A stretch of DNA of 64,000 nt, from positions 19,645 to 83,644 of the forward strand of contig JAOAPR010000046.1 in NCBI GenBank assembly GCA_025463005.1, written 5' to 3'. The notes under the pieces are model-generated. The model saw nothing but the letters and a program-made list of their open reading frames with translations, was not told the origin of the DNA and did not search any database. The position numbers were made by a program, and so were the translations under genes. Position 1 is the first letter of the stretch. Each line of letters starts with the position of its first letter. Below, one piece after another: positions 53,538 through 62,237 of the stretch. This DNA comes from Bryobacterales bacterium (lineage in GTDB: Bacteria; Acidobacteriota; Terriglobia; Bryobacterales; Bryobacteraceae).

Positions 53538-55169
53538 ATGACACTACTTCAACATACCGTACGCGCTCAGGCGGAACGACGGCCTGAGGCTGTCGCAATG
53601 GCATTCAATCGGCAAGAAATGACGTACGGGGAGTTGGAGGAGTCCAGCAACCGACTGGCACAAATGCTGAAAGCGGTGGGATGTCAGCGAGGTGACCGCG
53701 TTGGCCTCCTGATGTCTAAGTCGATACCGGCCATTGTGGGAATGATCGGGATCTTAAAGGCAGAGTGTATTTATGTGCCGCTGGATAGCTCTAGTCCCGC
53801 CCCCCGCTTGGCACGGATAGTTCAGGTCTGCGAACCGAAGTATATCCTCGCGGAAGGCGCCACGCGAAGTCTGCTGAGCACTTTGCTATCGGATAACCAA
53901 ATACGGAGCTCGGTCCGGATAGGATTTCTCGAACCTCGCCAACCCGTTGATGCCGGAATCGATATAGCGTTCTTCTGGGACGATCTATCGTCCATGCCGG
54001 CTCTTGCTCCTGCGTTCGAGAGCAAGCCAGAAGATGCGGCTCACATCCTCTTCACTTCAGGCTCTACCGGGGTACCGAAGGGGGTTATCATCACCCACTC
54101 GAACGTGATGCACTTCTTAAAATGGGCGACCCGGTACTTTGGCACGGCGGCATCGGACCGCATTTCGTGCCACCCGCCGCTGAACTTTGATTTGTCCACG
54201 TTCGACATCTATGGAACTTTCATAGCGGGCGCCGAACTTCATCTGATAGCTCCCAAGATCAGTCTGGTGCCACATAAACTGGCTGAGTTCATCCGAGAAT
54301 CCCAACTTACCCAATGGTTCTCCGTTCCATCCGTTTTGAAGTATATGGCGCAGTTTGATGTCGTGCAGTTCAATGATTTTCCTTCTCTGAAACGGCTGCT
54401 TTGGTCCGGAGAGGCCCTGCCGACACCCACGCTAATCTACTGGATGAAACGCTTGCCAAGTGTCACATTTACCAACTTGTACGGACCAACCGAAACGACG
54501 ATTGCGAGCAGCTATTATACAGTGCCGCACTGCCCTGAGAATGAAGCGTCCCGGATCCCGATCGGCAAGGCCTGCGAGGGCGAGGAGTTGATTGTCCTCG
54601 ATGAATCCATGCAGCCAGTGGGTATCGGAGAAGTTGGGGACTTGTACATACGCGGTGTTGGCCTGAGCCCGGGGTACTGGAGAAACCCGGAGAAGACCGC
54701 GTCCGCCTTCCTCATACATGCCGAGGGTGGCCGAATGTACAAGACTGGCGATCTGGCAAAAACCGGCGAAGATGGGTTGATTGATCTCCTGGGCCGGACG
54801 GACTCACAGATCAAGAGTCGTGGTCATCGGATCGAACTCGGCGAAATCGAAACCGCGCTGCACGCCCTCGGTCTGCTACGGGAATGCGCCGTTGTGGCTG
54901 TCCCGACCGATGGCTTTGAGGGCATGATCATTTGCTCCGCGTACGTGCCGGCAATCGGAGCTGATGCGTCTACCTGGAATTTGCGAGAGCGTCTGAGCGA
55001 GGTATTGCCACCTTACATGGTGCCTTCACGATGGATGGCTTTCGACGCGTTGCCGCTGAACATAAACGGCAAAATTGACCGGCCGCGCTTGAGGGAACAG
55101 TTTTCGGCGGCCATGTCGGCGCCTGACAGAACGGAGGCTTTACGTGGGCACGCCGTCTTTCTCAGTTGA
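53538..55169 (+). CDS. Free-standing amino acid adenylation domain
   Basis: The 543-residue ANL enzyme has NRPS-type core motifs: A2-A3 (LFTSGSTGVPKGV), A4 FDLSTFDIYG, A5 NLYGPTETT, A7 YKTGDL, A8 GRTDSQIKSRGHRIELGEIE and A10 NINGKIDRP (catalytic Lys). Hand-aligned specificity positions read D-L-F-V-L-S-L-I-A-K, closest to known Ser/Cys-like codes but not decisive. It has no C or T domain; the carrier protein at 55144 overlaps its 3' end by 26 nt and is the likely partner. It should load an amino acid (or similar) on the carrier for transfer by one of the GNAT-like proteins. Confidence 0.88.
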   Translation: MTLLQHTVRAQAERRPEAVAMAFNRQEMTYGELEESSNRLAQMLKAVGCQRGDRVGLLMSKSIPAIVGMIGILKAECIYVPLDSSSPAPRLARIVQVCEPKYILAEGATRSLLSTLLSDNQIRSSVRIGFLEPRQPVDAGIDIAFFWDDLSSMPALAPAFESKPEDAAHILFTSGSTGVPKGVIITHSNVMHFLKWATRYFGTAASDRISCHPPLNFDLSTFDIYGTFIAGAELHLIAPKISLVPHKLAEFIRESQLTQWFSVPSVLKYMAQFDVVQFNDFPSLKRLLWSGEALPTPTLIYWMKRLPSVTFTNLYGPTETTIASSYYTVPHCPENEASRIPIGKACEGEELIVLDESMQPVGIGEVGDLYIRGVGLSPGYWRNPEKTASAFLIHAEGGRMYKTGDLAKTGEDGLIDLLGRTDSQIKSRGHRIELGEIETALHALGLLRECAVVAVPTDGFEGMIICSAYVPAIGADASTWNLRERLSEVLPPYMVPSRWMAFDALPLNINGKIDRPRLREQFSAAMSAPDRTEALRGHAVFLS

Positions 55170-55467
55170 AGCAGACACCTGCGAGAAACAAACTGTAATC
55201 CGCGAGATAGAGGCTCTGCTGTTGGAGAAGTTGTCCATTCGAGTCGAATCCGTGGATGCGGATTTATTTGAAATCGGCGCTTTGGACTCTTCGGCGTTGG
55301 TTCGGTTACTTCTTTATCTGGAGGAAGATTACGGGTGGCATATTCCCATGGAGGATTTTGGCGACATGTCCTACTCAGTCGCAAACATCGCGGAGTTAAT
55401 TGCAAATCGGGAGTCGGTCAAACCACCGCAGCCTGGCTCTTCTGAATTACCATCTTCTGGCGAATGA
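55144..55467 (+). CDS. Acyl/peptidyl carrier protein
   Basis: The protein has 107 residues from a GTG at 55144 inside the adenylation gene. The phosphopantetheine Ser is in GALDSSALVRLL. The N-terminal helix (TVIREIEALLLEKLSI) and VDADLFEIG are typical of carrier proteins in NRPS and Dlt-like systems. It ends in a Pro/Ser-rich tail. The stop overlaps the next start by 4 nt, strengthening the A-domain/carrier/GNAT link. Confidence 0.85.
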   Translation: MGTPSFSVEADTCEKQTVIREIEALLLEKLSIRVESVDADLFEIGALDSSALVRLLLYLEEDYGWHIPMEDFGDMSYSVANIAELIANRESVKPPQPGSSELPSSGE

Positions 55468-56645
55468 CCCGGACTTGCAGTCGTGAAAATCGGGGAACGC
55501 GTTCGAGCAATTACATTCGGTCCATGAACTTGTCATCGATCCGCGGCCAAGTACGCGCGTTCACAAAAGAAGATATCCCACAGGTCGCCGACCTGCACAG
55601 GAGAGTCTTCGGCACCGCTGATCATGCCTCCCCGGAATTGACGAATTCCTATGAAAGCTATTTTACTCAGATCTTCCTGGATGACGCTTGGCGGGACGAT
55701 GACACCCAGTCCCTGGTGTATGAGGAGGATGGGAGAAGAATCACCGGTTTCTTCGGCGCGGTGGTCCGCCGGATGTCGTTCAACGGACAGGCGGTTCGGG
55801 CAAAGATCGGTTCCCAAGCTATTGTCGATCCGGGCAGCCGCGGGTTGGCCGGACTGAAACTCTTTAGTGCATTCCTGGAGGGTCCTCACGATCTCTTTAT
55901 TGGGGACGAGGCCAGTTCAGTTAGCCGCTCCTTGTGGGAAGGCTTCGGCGGAGCCGCCTCGCCTCTTTACAGCATGTACTGGATGTACCCTCTTCGCCCC
56001 TGCAAGTTTGCCCGACTGGTTTTGACGAAGAAAGGGCTCGTGCCACGGTTTGTATCGCGGTTATCCGCTCCGGTTACCTGGACGCTGGACGCGCTCGCGT
56101 CGCCGATTCTGAAGAAGCTTTCTGGCTCGCCGCAGGGCGCGGTTTCTCGCGTTTTTGGGGAGGAACTGACTTGCGAGACGCTCTTAGCGTGCTTGGCCGA
56201 ATGTGCGGGAAAACGGTTGCTTCATCCGGAGTACGACGAGCGTTCATTGAGCTGGATTCTGCGGCGGGCTGATCAACTGGGACGGAATGGGTGTCTGCAA
56301 AAGGTACTCCTCAAAACAGAGCGGCAGGAGATTGCCGGATGGTATCTCTACTATGTGAATCCCCCGGGAATCAGCGAGGTTGTACAGCTCTATGCGAACC
56401 CTCCTTTCGCGCACGCCGTTCTGGATCATCTCTTCCATCATGCTGAGTCTCGAGGTGCGACGGTCCTTAGGGGGCGCCTCGAGCCAAGCTTAATGCCCGC
56501 ATTTTCCGACAAACACTGTCTTTTCCACGTCGGCCCGGGCTGGGCGCTGGTTTACTCTGGTCGACCCGAGTTACTCCTCGCGTTGAACCGGGGCGATGCG
56601 TTCTTTTCACGTCTCGAGGGCGAGTGGTGTCTACACTTCCAGTAG
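55464..56645 (+). CDS. GNAT-like acyl- or aminoacyltransferase 1
   Basis: The protein has 393 residues from the ATG in the ATGA overlap (55464); the family-like region starts near MNLSSIRGQVRAFTKEDI (55524). Its halves show VADLHRRVF, RITGFFGAVVRRM, AIVDPGSRGLAGLKLF and the second half IAGWYLYYV. It is a separate GNAT lineage from the 44758 and 56771 proteins. Its position directly behind the carrier gene suggests it takes the carrier-bound amino acid and places it on a sugar, in the style of FemAB/GNAT aminoacyl transfer; this is inference. Confidence 0.7.
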   Translation: MTRTCSRENRGTRSSNYIRSMNLSSIRGQVRAFTKEDIPQVADLHRRVFGTADHASPELTNSYESYFTQIFLDDAWRDDDTQSLVYEEDGRRITGFFGAVVRRMSFNGQAVRAKIGSQAIVDPGSRGLAGLKLFSAFLEGPHDLFIGDEASSVSRSLWEGFGGAASPLYSMYWMYPLRPCKFARLVLTKKGLVPRFVSRLSAPVTWTLDALASPILKKLSGSPQGAVSRVFGEELTCETLLACLAECAGKRLLHPEYDERSLSWILRRADQLGRNGCLQKVLLKTERQEIAGWYLYYVNPPGISEVVQLYANPPFAHAVLDHLFHHAESRGATVLRGRLEPSLMPAFSDKHCLFHVGPGWALVYSGRPELLLALNRGDAFFSRLEGEWCLHFQ

Positions 56646-56770
56646 CCAGTTCTGCGTGGGGCGTAGCCTCGGCGAGTGGGGACTACCGTAGGCACGTATC
56701 GCTCCATTCGAGTAAGAGAAGGCTCGAAATATATGCACCAACCATCATCTTCTCCGGACGTCCTACACCC

Positions 56771-57907
56771 GTGACGGAGACGACACAGCGCCAACACGCC
56801 CGAAGGCACCTCGAGCCCCGCGAGGCTTGCTTCGAAGACTACGATCAAATCGCCGCCCTTCAAAGTCGAAATGGCCTGGCTACGCGGTCGAGGGAAGAGT
56901 GGACGGCGCTATGGAAAGGTAATCCCGCCTACGAACAGCGTAGAGGTCAGTGGCCGATCGGGTGGGTTTTGGAAGCCGAAAGCGGCACACTAGTGGGCTT
57001 CATTGGCAACGTTCCTATATCTTATAGCTTTAAGGGCCAGGAGCTGGTTGCTGCTACAAGTATTTCCTGGGTCGTGGACCCGAACTATCGCCGCTTCTCG
57101 ATGATACTCCTGGACCGCATAACGAGGCAAAAGGATATCGATTTCGCGATAAGTACGACAGTCAGCGCAAACGCGGAGCCCGGCTACCGTACTTTTCACT
57201 GGTCGAGAGTGCCATTGGGGGCGTGGGACAAGTCCGAATTTTGGATCACCAACTACAGGGGCTTCTTGCAGTGCGTTTTCAGGATGAAATCTCTACCGTT
57301 AGCAGGCCCGCTCAGCTACCCTGCCGCTGCCGCTTTATTTCTTTGGGATGGAGTAGCACAGGTTGGAAGAAAGACCAATGCCTCAAGCTCGGCGGGCGAA
57401 CTGTGCTCCCAATTGGACAGCCGCTTTGACGACTTCTGGACGGAGTTAAAGAATCAGAACCACAATGTCTTGCTAGCTGTGCGCTCGCGAGAGACGCTGG
57501 AATGGCACTTCGGGTATTCGCTCCGGCGCGGAAGCAGTTGGATCTTAGGCGTCTCCACTGGCTCCCGCCTAGTTGCGTATGCGATCTTCAACCGGCAGGA
57601 CAACCCGGTTCCCCAGATAAAGCGCGTTCGTCTTATTGATTTCCAGGCCCTCCGCGGTTTCGAAACGGTGCTTCAGGCCGTACTGGCCTGGGGGTTGCAG
57701 AAATGCCGGGAACAAGGCGTTCATATCCTGGAAAACGTCGGCTGCTCGCTGGTTCGGCCGGAATTGCCGCAAATTCGCGCGCCGTATCATCGTACCTTCA
57801 CCTCGTGGGCGTACTATTACAAAGCCAAAAACAAAGAGTTAAACGAGACGCTGAAGGATCCCGCAGTGTGGGCTCCCTCTTCCTTCGATGGGGACTTGAG
57901 CCTTTAA
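56771..57907 (+). CDS. GNAT-like acyltransferase 2 (paralogue of 44758)
   Basis: I prefer the GTG at 56771 (378 residues); an upstream GTG at 56624 would overlap the previous gene by 22 nt. It matches the 44758 protein along its length: REACFEDYDQIAALQ, WPIGWVLEAESGTLVGFIGNVPI, SWVVDPNYRRFSMILL, WSRVPLGAWDKSEFWITN, WHFGYSLRRGSSWIL and LENVGCSLVRPEL, ending SSFDGDLSL. Presence of paralogues beside two different carrier proteins suggests a shared acyl-transfer chemistry on the EPS or its precursors. Confidence 0.75.
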   Translation: MTETTQRQHARRHLEPREACFEDYDQIAALQSRNGLATRSREEWTALWKGNPAYEQRRGQWPIGWVLEAESGTLVGFIGNVPISYSFKGQELVAATSISWVVDPNYRRFSMILLDRITRQKDIDFAISTTVSANAEPGYRTFHWSRVPLGAWDKSEFWITNYRGFLQCVFRMKSLPLAGPLSYPAAAALFLWDGVAQVGRKTNASSSAGELCSQLDSRFDDFWTELKNQNHNVLLAVRSRETLEWHFGYSLRRGSSWILGVSTGSRLVAYAIFNRQDNPVPQIKRVRLIDFQALRGFETVLQAVLAWGLQKCREQGVHILENVGCSLVRPELPQIRAPYHRTFTSWAYYYKAKNKELNETLKDPAVWAPSSFDGDLSL

Positions 57908-58052
57908 CGGCGGACCCATCGAAACTATAAACCAGAACGCCGCGAAGCGTTCGCCGCAGTTATAAAAATACACACTTGACATGCGTAGGCAGCGTCATGG
58001 AGAAGCTGCTGGAACTGGTCGTTGCGTGTAGCGTGACTGAGATATATCGGCG

Positions 58053-59924
58053 ATGTGCGGAATCCTTGGAACGGTAAACCGGCCTTTTGACGAAAACGTG
58101 TTGGAGTTTCTCCGTCATCGTGGACCAGATGACGCGGGCATTATGGAGGCCTCAATCGGGACTCATCTCCTAACCTTGGGACATCGCAGACTGTCGATCC
58201 TCGACCTCTCGCCAGCCGGTCGCCAGCCGATGTGGACGTCGTGCCGCAAGTATGCGATTGTCTTCAATGGCGAGATCTACAACCATTTGGAACTCAGGGG
58301 ACGGCTTCACCCGGTCCCTTACCGGGGCCATTCAGACACCGAAACCATCCTTAATTATCTTGCGCAGCGTGGCATCGCGAGCGCCAGCCAGTTCAACGGA
58401 ATATTCACCTTCGGCTTTATTGATACGGAAAAACAGAAACTATTTCTCGCCCGAGACCCTTTTGGCGTCAAGCCCCTGTACTATTGGGCGGACGACGAAT
58501 CCTTCGTCTTTTCATCCGAACTTCGGCCGCTCCGGGCACTTATAGACGACTCGATTGATCTTGAGAACCTGGCCGAACTTTTGCGACTCAGATATCTGCC
58601 CGCGCCTGACACGCTCTTCAAGAGGATCAGGAAGGTAAGGCCGGGCCACGTCGTTGAGGTGGATCTTCGTGCTAGCCAATTATCCCTCCGCGAGTACGCG
58701 TTCATCGCCCCGCCTGCCTCCGAAGAGGCGCGAGAGGATCGCGCAGACATTCTCGAGCAATACGCGTTGCGTCTAGAGGAGGCCGTCCAGCGTCAGCTGA
58801 TGTCCGATGTGGAGATCGGAGTCTTTCTTAGTGGTGGAGTCGATTCCGCCGTTATCGCTCGTCTCGCGCAAAAACACGCGAGATACAAGATGAAGGCCTT
58901 TACTGTCGGATTCTCCGAACCCGATGAGGCAGACGAGATCCAAGCGGCCCAAGAGACGGCTAGGATCGTGGGTTTAGACCACCATGTCGTACGAATGGGA
59001 TTTTCGGAGTTCCTCGGTGTTCTGCCGCGCATAAGCGCAGTCGTGGAGGAGCCGCTCGCAACCACTTCCGTGGTTCCGATGTTCTACCTGTCATCGCTGG
59101 CTTCCAGCCACGTGAAGGTGGTGCTGTCCGGCCAGGGCGCTGACGAGGCGATGGGAGGATATCGAAGGTACCAAATTGAACTGTTGAGATCCTTCGTACC
59201 GCCATTTGTCGTTCCGTCTCTGAGAAAAGGTGCACGGCTCATAGGAGTGCGGAACGATGCGATCTTGCGGGGACTCAATTCGATCGGGGAACGCGACGAC
59301 GTGCGCCGTTTCGAGGAGATCTACAGCGTTTTCAGCACGGCACAGATTGCACGCCTGATCGGACACGATGCCACGCGACCGAGGGAGCGCATCCGCTATT
59401 TCTTCGACCTTCTCCAGTGTTCAAGTCGGCACCGAAGCGCGGAGCGCATGATGAGTCTCGATCTGCGGATGAATCTTGCCGATGACCTGTTGCTATACAC
59501 CGACAAAATCACCATGCATCACTCGATTGAATGCCGCGTCCCGCTCCTGGATCTCGAGCTTGTCCGTTTCGTGGAATCCTTGCCGTGCAGCTGCCGCTTG
59601 GGCCTTTTCCGCGGAAAAGTGATCCACAAGCAGTTTGCGCGACGTATTCTGCCGGCCTCGGTAGTCAATCGCAAGAAGAAAGGTTTCTTGACGCCGACCA
59701 GGAGGTGGTTCAAGTCAACGAAACCCATCGCGGATATTCTTTTAGACCCCACATCCCGCTTTTCTTCGTATTTCGATCTCGCCGAGGTCGAAACGATTTT
59801 GAAAGAACACGCTGCAGGTATGAACCGGGAACGGCATATCTTTCTTCTACTGGGCGTGTATTACTGGATGGCCGAATCCCTGGTGCGCGAAACGGGCCGC
59901 GTCGCAGCAGCAGCGCGCCCGTGA
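58053..59924 (+). CDS. asnB: Asparagine synthetase (glutamine-hydrolysing)
   Basis: The 623-residue protein begins MCGILGTVNRP with the catalytic Cys2, then HRGPDDAGIM and FNGEIYNHLELR of the glutaminase domain. The synthetase domain has GVFLSGGVDSAVIARLA with the PPi loop and SGQGADEAMGGYRRY. EPS operons often hold such enzymes that amidate sugar acids or aminoacyl groups; here it could amidate a uronic acid or a carrier-loaded intermediate. It differs from the lasso cyclase at 5361 by its intact Cys2 and lack of B1/B2 neighbours. Confidence 0.88.
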   Translation: MCGILGTVNRPFDENVLEFLRHRGPDDAGIMEASIGTHLLTLGHRRLSILDLSPAGRQPMWTSCRKYAIVFNGEIYNHLELRGRLHPVPYRGHSDTETILNYLAQRGIASASQFNGIFTFGFIDTEKQKLFLARDPFGVKPLYYWADDESFVFSSELRPLRALIDDSIDLENLAELLRLRYLPAPDTLFKRIRKVRPGHVVEVDLRASQLSLREYAFIAPPASEEAREDRADILEQYALRLEEAVQRQLMSDVEIGVFLSGGVDSAVIARLAQKHARYKMKAFTVGFSEPDEADEIQAAQETARIVGLDHHVVRMGFSEFLGVLPRISAVVEEPLATTSVVPMFYLSSLASSHVKVVLSGQGADEAMGGYRRYQIELLRSFVPPFVVPSLRKGARLIGVRNDAILRGLNSIGERDDVRRFEEIYSVFSTAQIARLIGHDATRPRERIRYFFDLLQCSSRHRSAERMMSLDLRMNLADDLLLYTDKITMHHSIECRVPLLDLELVRFVESLPCSCRLGLFRGKVIHKQFARRILPASVVNRKKKGFLTPTRRWFKSTKPIADILLDPTSRFSSYFDLAEVETILKEHAAGMNRERHIFLLLGVYYWMAESLVRETGRVAAAARP

Positions 59925-59964
59925 GAGATGCCTGGCAGGGAACCTATTACATCCGGAGGAGGTT

Positions 59965-60726
59965 ATGGCAGAGTCTGTTCACAATTCTCTTTCGATTCTT
60001 GGAATTCCGGTCAACATCTTTGATTCTTTCGATGATGTAGTCCAATGGATCGCTGATCGCATCACCTCGCGCCAGCCCACGTTCTGTGTTGCCATTAACC
60101 CGGAGAAGGTCTGCCGAGCCGAGCACGATCCGCGGCTGAGTCAGGTTCTGCACGCTGCGCACCTTCGAATCTGCGATGGTGTCGGTATTTCGCTTGCGTC
60201 ACGACTACTCTATCGGAAGCGCTTGGCGCGGTGCACTGGCGTCGATCTCTTCTTAAAGCTATTGCATCTTTCAGAACAGAGACGATGGAAGGTGTTTCTG
60301 CTGGGCGCCTCGCCCGAGTCGAACGAAGCCGCATGTCGCGTCCTGGAGCAAAACTTCCCGGACCTCAGGATTGCGGGCAGTCAACACGGCTACTTCGAGG
60401 GTGCTGCGGAGGTCGTGCAGAAGATCAACGACAGTGGCGCAGATTTGCTGTTTGTCGCGATGGGATCGCCTCGTCAGGAGTTTTGGATCAGTGAACACAT
60501 GCCGCGCTTGAATACGTGCTTCTGTATGGGTGTGGGCGGAAGCCTGGACGTGGTCAGCGGCGCCACTCAAAGGGCGCCATACCTCTGGAGGAGGACCGGC
60601 ACGGAGTGGCTGTTTCGCTTACTCGTCCAACCAAGCCGCATTCGCCGGCAGAGCGCGCTGCTGGTATTTACCTTCGATGTCCTGAAAGCAATGGCGCGTC
60701 ATTCGAGCGTCCCAGTCGCCAGGTGA
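59965..60726 (+). CDS. WecG/TagA/CpsF glycosyltransferase (GT26)
   Basis: The protein has 253 residues behind a GGAGGAGG site (59954-59961). Family motifs are VAINPEKVCRAEHDP, ICDGVGISLASRLL, TGVDLFLKLL, VFLLGASPESNEAA, ISEHMPRLNTCFCMGVGGSLDVVSG cut as two halves, and APYLWRRTGTEWLFRLL. These enzymes add ManNAc or ManNAcA to lipid-linked acceptors, fitting the UDP-GlcNAc 2-epimerase in the same operon. Confidence 0.92.
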   Translation: MAESVHNSLSILGIPVNIFDSFDDVVQWIADRITSRQPTFCVAINPEKVCRAEHDPRLSQVLHAAHLRICDGVGISLASRLLYRKRLARCTGVDLFLKLLHLSEQRRWKVFLLGASPESNEAACRVLEQNFPDLRIAGSQHGYFEGAAEVVQKINDSGADLLFVAMGSPRQEFWISEHMPRLNTCFCMGVGGSLDVVSGATQRAPYLWRRTGTEWLFRLLVQPSRIRRQSALLVFTFDVLKAMARHSSVPVAR

Positions 60727-60736
60727 AGGGTGCCGA

Positions 60737-61939
60737 ATGCCCCAATCCGTTCGAAGCTGCGCCCAAGATAATGACATTCAGCCCGACAGCACGACGGCAA
60801 TTCCCAGCTCATGGTGGAAGACTTACACGAGCAGCAGACCCCACGCCGATAGCGTGCGGGTATTAGTAAATACTCCCGACCTCGCGCTCGGGGGTGGTGT
60901 GGCGACATACTGGCGCGTGCTGCGTGCGCACTTGCCAAATGAGATTGAATATTTCACGAGTGGAAGTCGCGCAGAAAGAACGGGATTGGCGAAGGACATC
61001 CTGCGTCTCGTTCTGGATTACGGCGCGTACCTCTGGAGGGTCGCATCTGGAAGGTATTCGTTCTTGCAGTTAAATCCGTCCTTCGGCGCAAAGGCGTTAC
61101 TGCGAGATGGGATGTTTCTCGTAATTGGAAAGGCTCTTCGAAAGAAGGTCGTGTTGTTTTTTCATGGCTGGGACCCCCACTGCGAAAAGGTGGTCCGGCG
61201 AAGGTTCCGGTGGCTTTTTCGCGCCGTTTACTTTCAGGCGGATGCCATGATTGTGCTGGCGTCAACGTTCCGAGAGCGGCTTCGGCAATTGGGCTACCCT
61301 GGGCCTATATTTGTTGAAACTACCGCGATTGAAGAGGTTTTGACAGAACTCCCCAGAGAGAAGCAACCCCGCAAACGGTTTCGTGTCCTGTTTCTCGCTC
61401 GGATCGAGCGCGCGAAGGGTGTGTGGGAAGCAATCGAGGCTTACAGCCAAGCGCAGGCCAGAAACAGTGAAATGGAATTGGTGGTGGCAGGAGACGGCCC
61501 ATTGTTGGAAGATGCAGAGCAATATACACGACGACAGGGCATCAACAATGTCTCCTTCTGGGGGCATGTGTCCGGCTCACGCAAAGTTGAGGCTTTCATG
61601 AGTGCAGACTGCTATCTGTTCCCCAGTTATCACGAAGGAATGCCAATTTCGGTACTGGAAGCCATGGCCTGTGGGCTGCCGGTAATCACCAGGCCCGTCG
61701 GAGGCGTGAGAGATTTCTTTAAACACGGCGAAATGGGATTTCTCGAAGAGTCTACGCGTCCCGCCGCGTTCGCCGAACTGTTAGGACGGCTCGCTGACAA
61801 TCGGGACCTGGGTCGGCGCATGGGCGAATATAATCGAACCATTGCAAAGCGGCACTTCCTTGCATCACAAGTCGCCGCCAGACTTCAACAAATACATAAA
61901 GCAGTGCTGGCGCCAAAATCAACGTCCAATGCAAGCTGA
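60737..61939 (+). CDS. GT4-family glycosyltransferase
   Basis: The 400-residue protein starts 10 nt after WecG. GT-B motifs are RVLVNTPDLALGGGVATYW, VLFLARIERAKGVWEAIE, VAGDGPLLEDAEQY and SYHEGMPISVLEAMACGLPVI. The N-terminal about 38 residues are extra and may not be translated; an in-frame start further in (GTG near 60857) would give VRVLVNTP at once. The acceptor is presumably the WecG product. Confidence 0.87.
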   Translation: MPQSVRSCAQDNDIQPDSTTAIPSSWWKTYTSSRPHADSVRVLVNTPDLALGGGVATYWRVLRAHLPNEIEYFTSGSRAERTGLAKDILRLVLDYGAYLWRVASGRYSFLQLNPSFGAKALLRDGMFLVIGKALRKKVVLFFHGWDPHCEKVVRRRFRWLFRAVYFQADAMIVLASTFRERLRQLGYPGPIFVETTAIEEVLTELPREKQPRKRFRVLFLARIERAKGVWEAIEAYSQAQARNSEMELVVAGDGPLLEDAEQYTRRQGINNVSFWGHVSGSRKVEAFMSADCYLFPSYHEGMPISVLEAMACGLPVITRPVGGVRDFFKHGEMGFLEESTRPAAFAELLGRLADNRDLGRRMGEYNRTIAKRHFLASQVAARLQQIHKAVLAPKSTSNAS

Positions 61940-62237
61940 ACTTATTGAGAGCGAGATTGTGCAGCTGCACGCGTGGGCTGCGCAGAGCTCGTTCGCCCCT
62001 CTTCGGGGTGGGTTGGCGCCAGCTGGTCCGCATTTTACCGATTGATCTGAGGCCGGCATTACATCACCCCGCCAATCCACAATGCCGGCTACTGTATTGT
62101 GCACTGGGGCGGGATTGTTCGCAGCGTTCGCGCTCCGGACGAACGCATTAGTCGCACGCCATCTTAAAGCAGGGCCATCATACGGCTGCGTCCTATAACT
62201 CCGAGCGCCATCGCTCATGAGTGGGGAGGGAGATCAG
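61940..62237. other. Intergenic region with possible gene debris
   Basis: About 300 bp between two glycosyltransferase genes without a full gene. A short frame (62070-62160) reads ITPPIHNAGYCIVHWGGIV, loosely like the core of serine acetyltransferases (hexapeptide family), and 61928 starts a frame MQAELIESE similar to MDADLIKSE at 63766. Both could be remnants or chance. The next gene's site GGGGAGGGAG is at 62221-62230. Confidence 0.35.

Noticed and set aside
58053..59924. Second lasso cyclase
   Set aside because: It keeps the glutaminase Cys2 and has no B1, B2 or precursor nearby, so ordinary asparagine-synthetase-like function in EPS is preferred.
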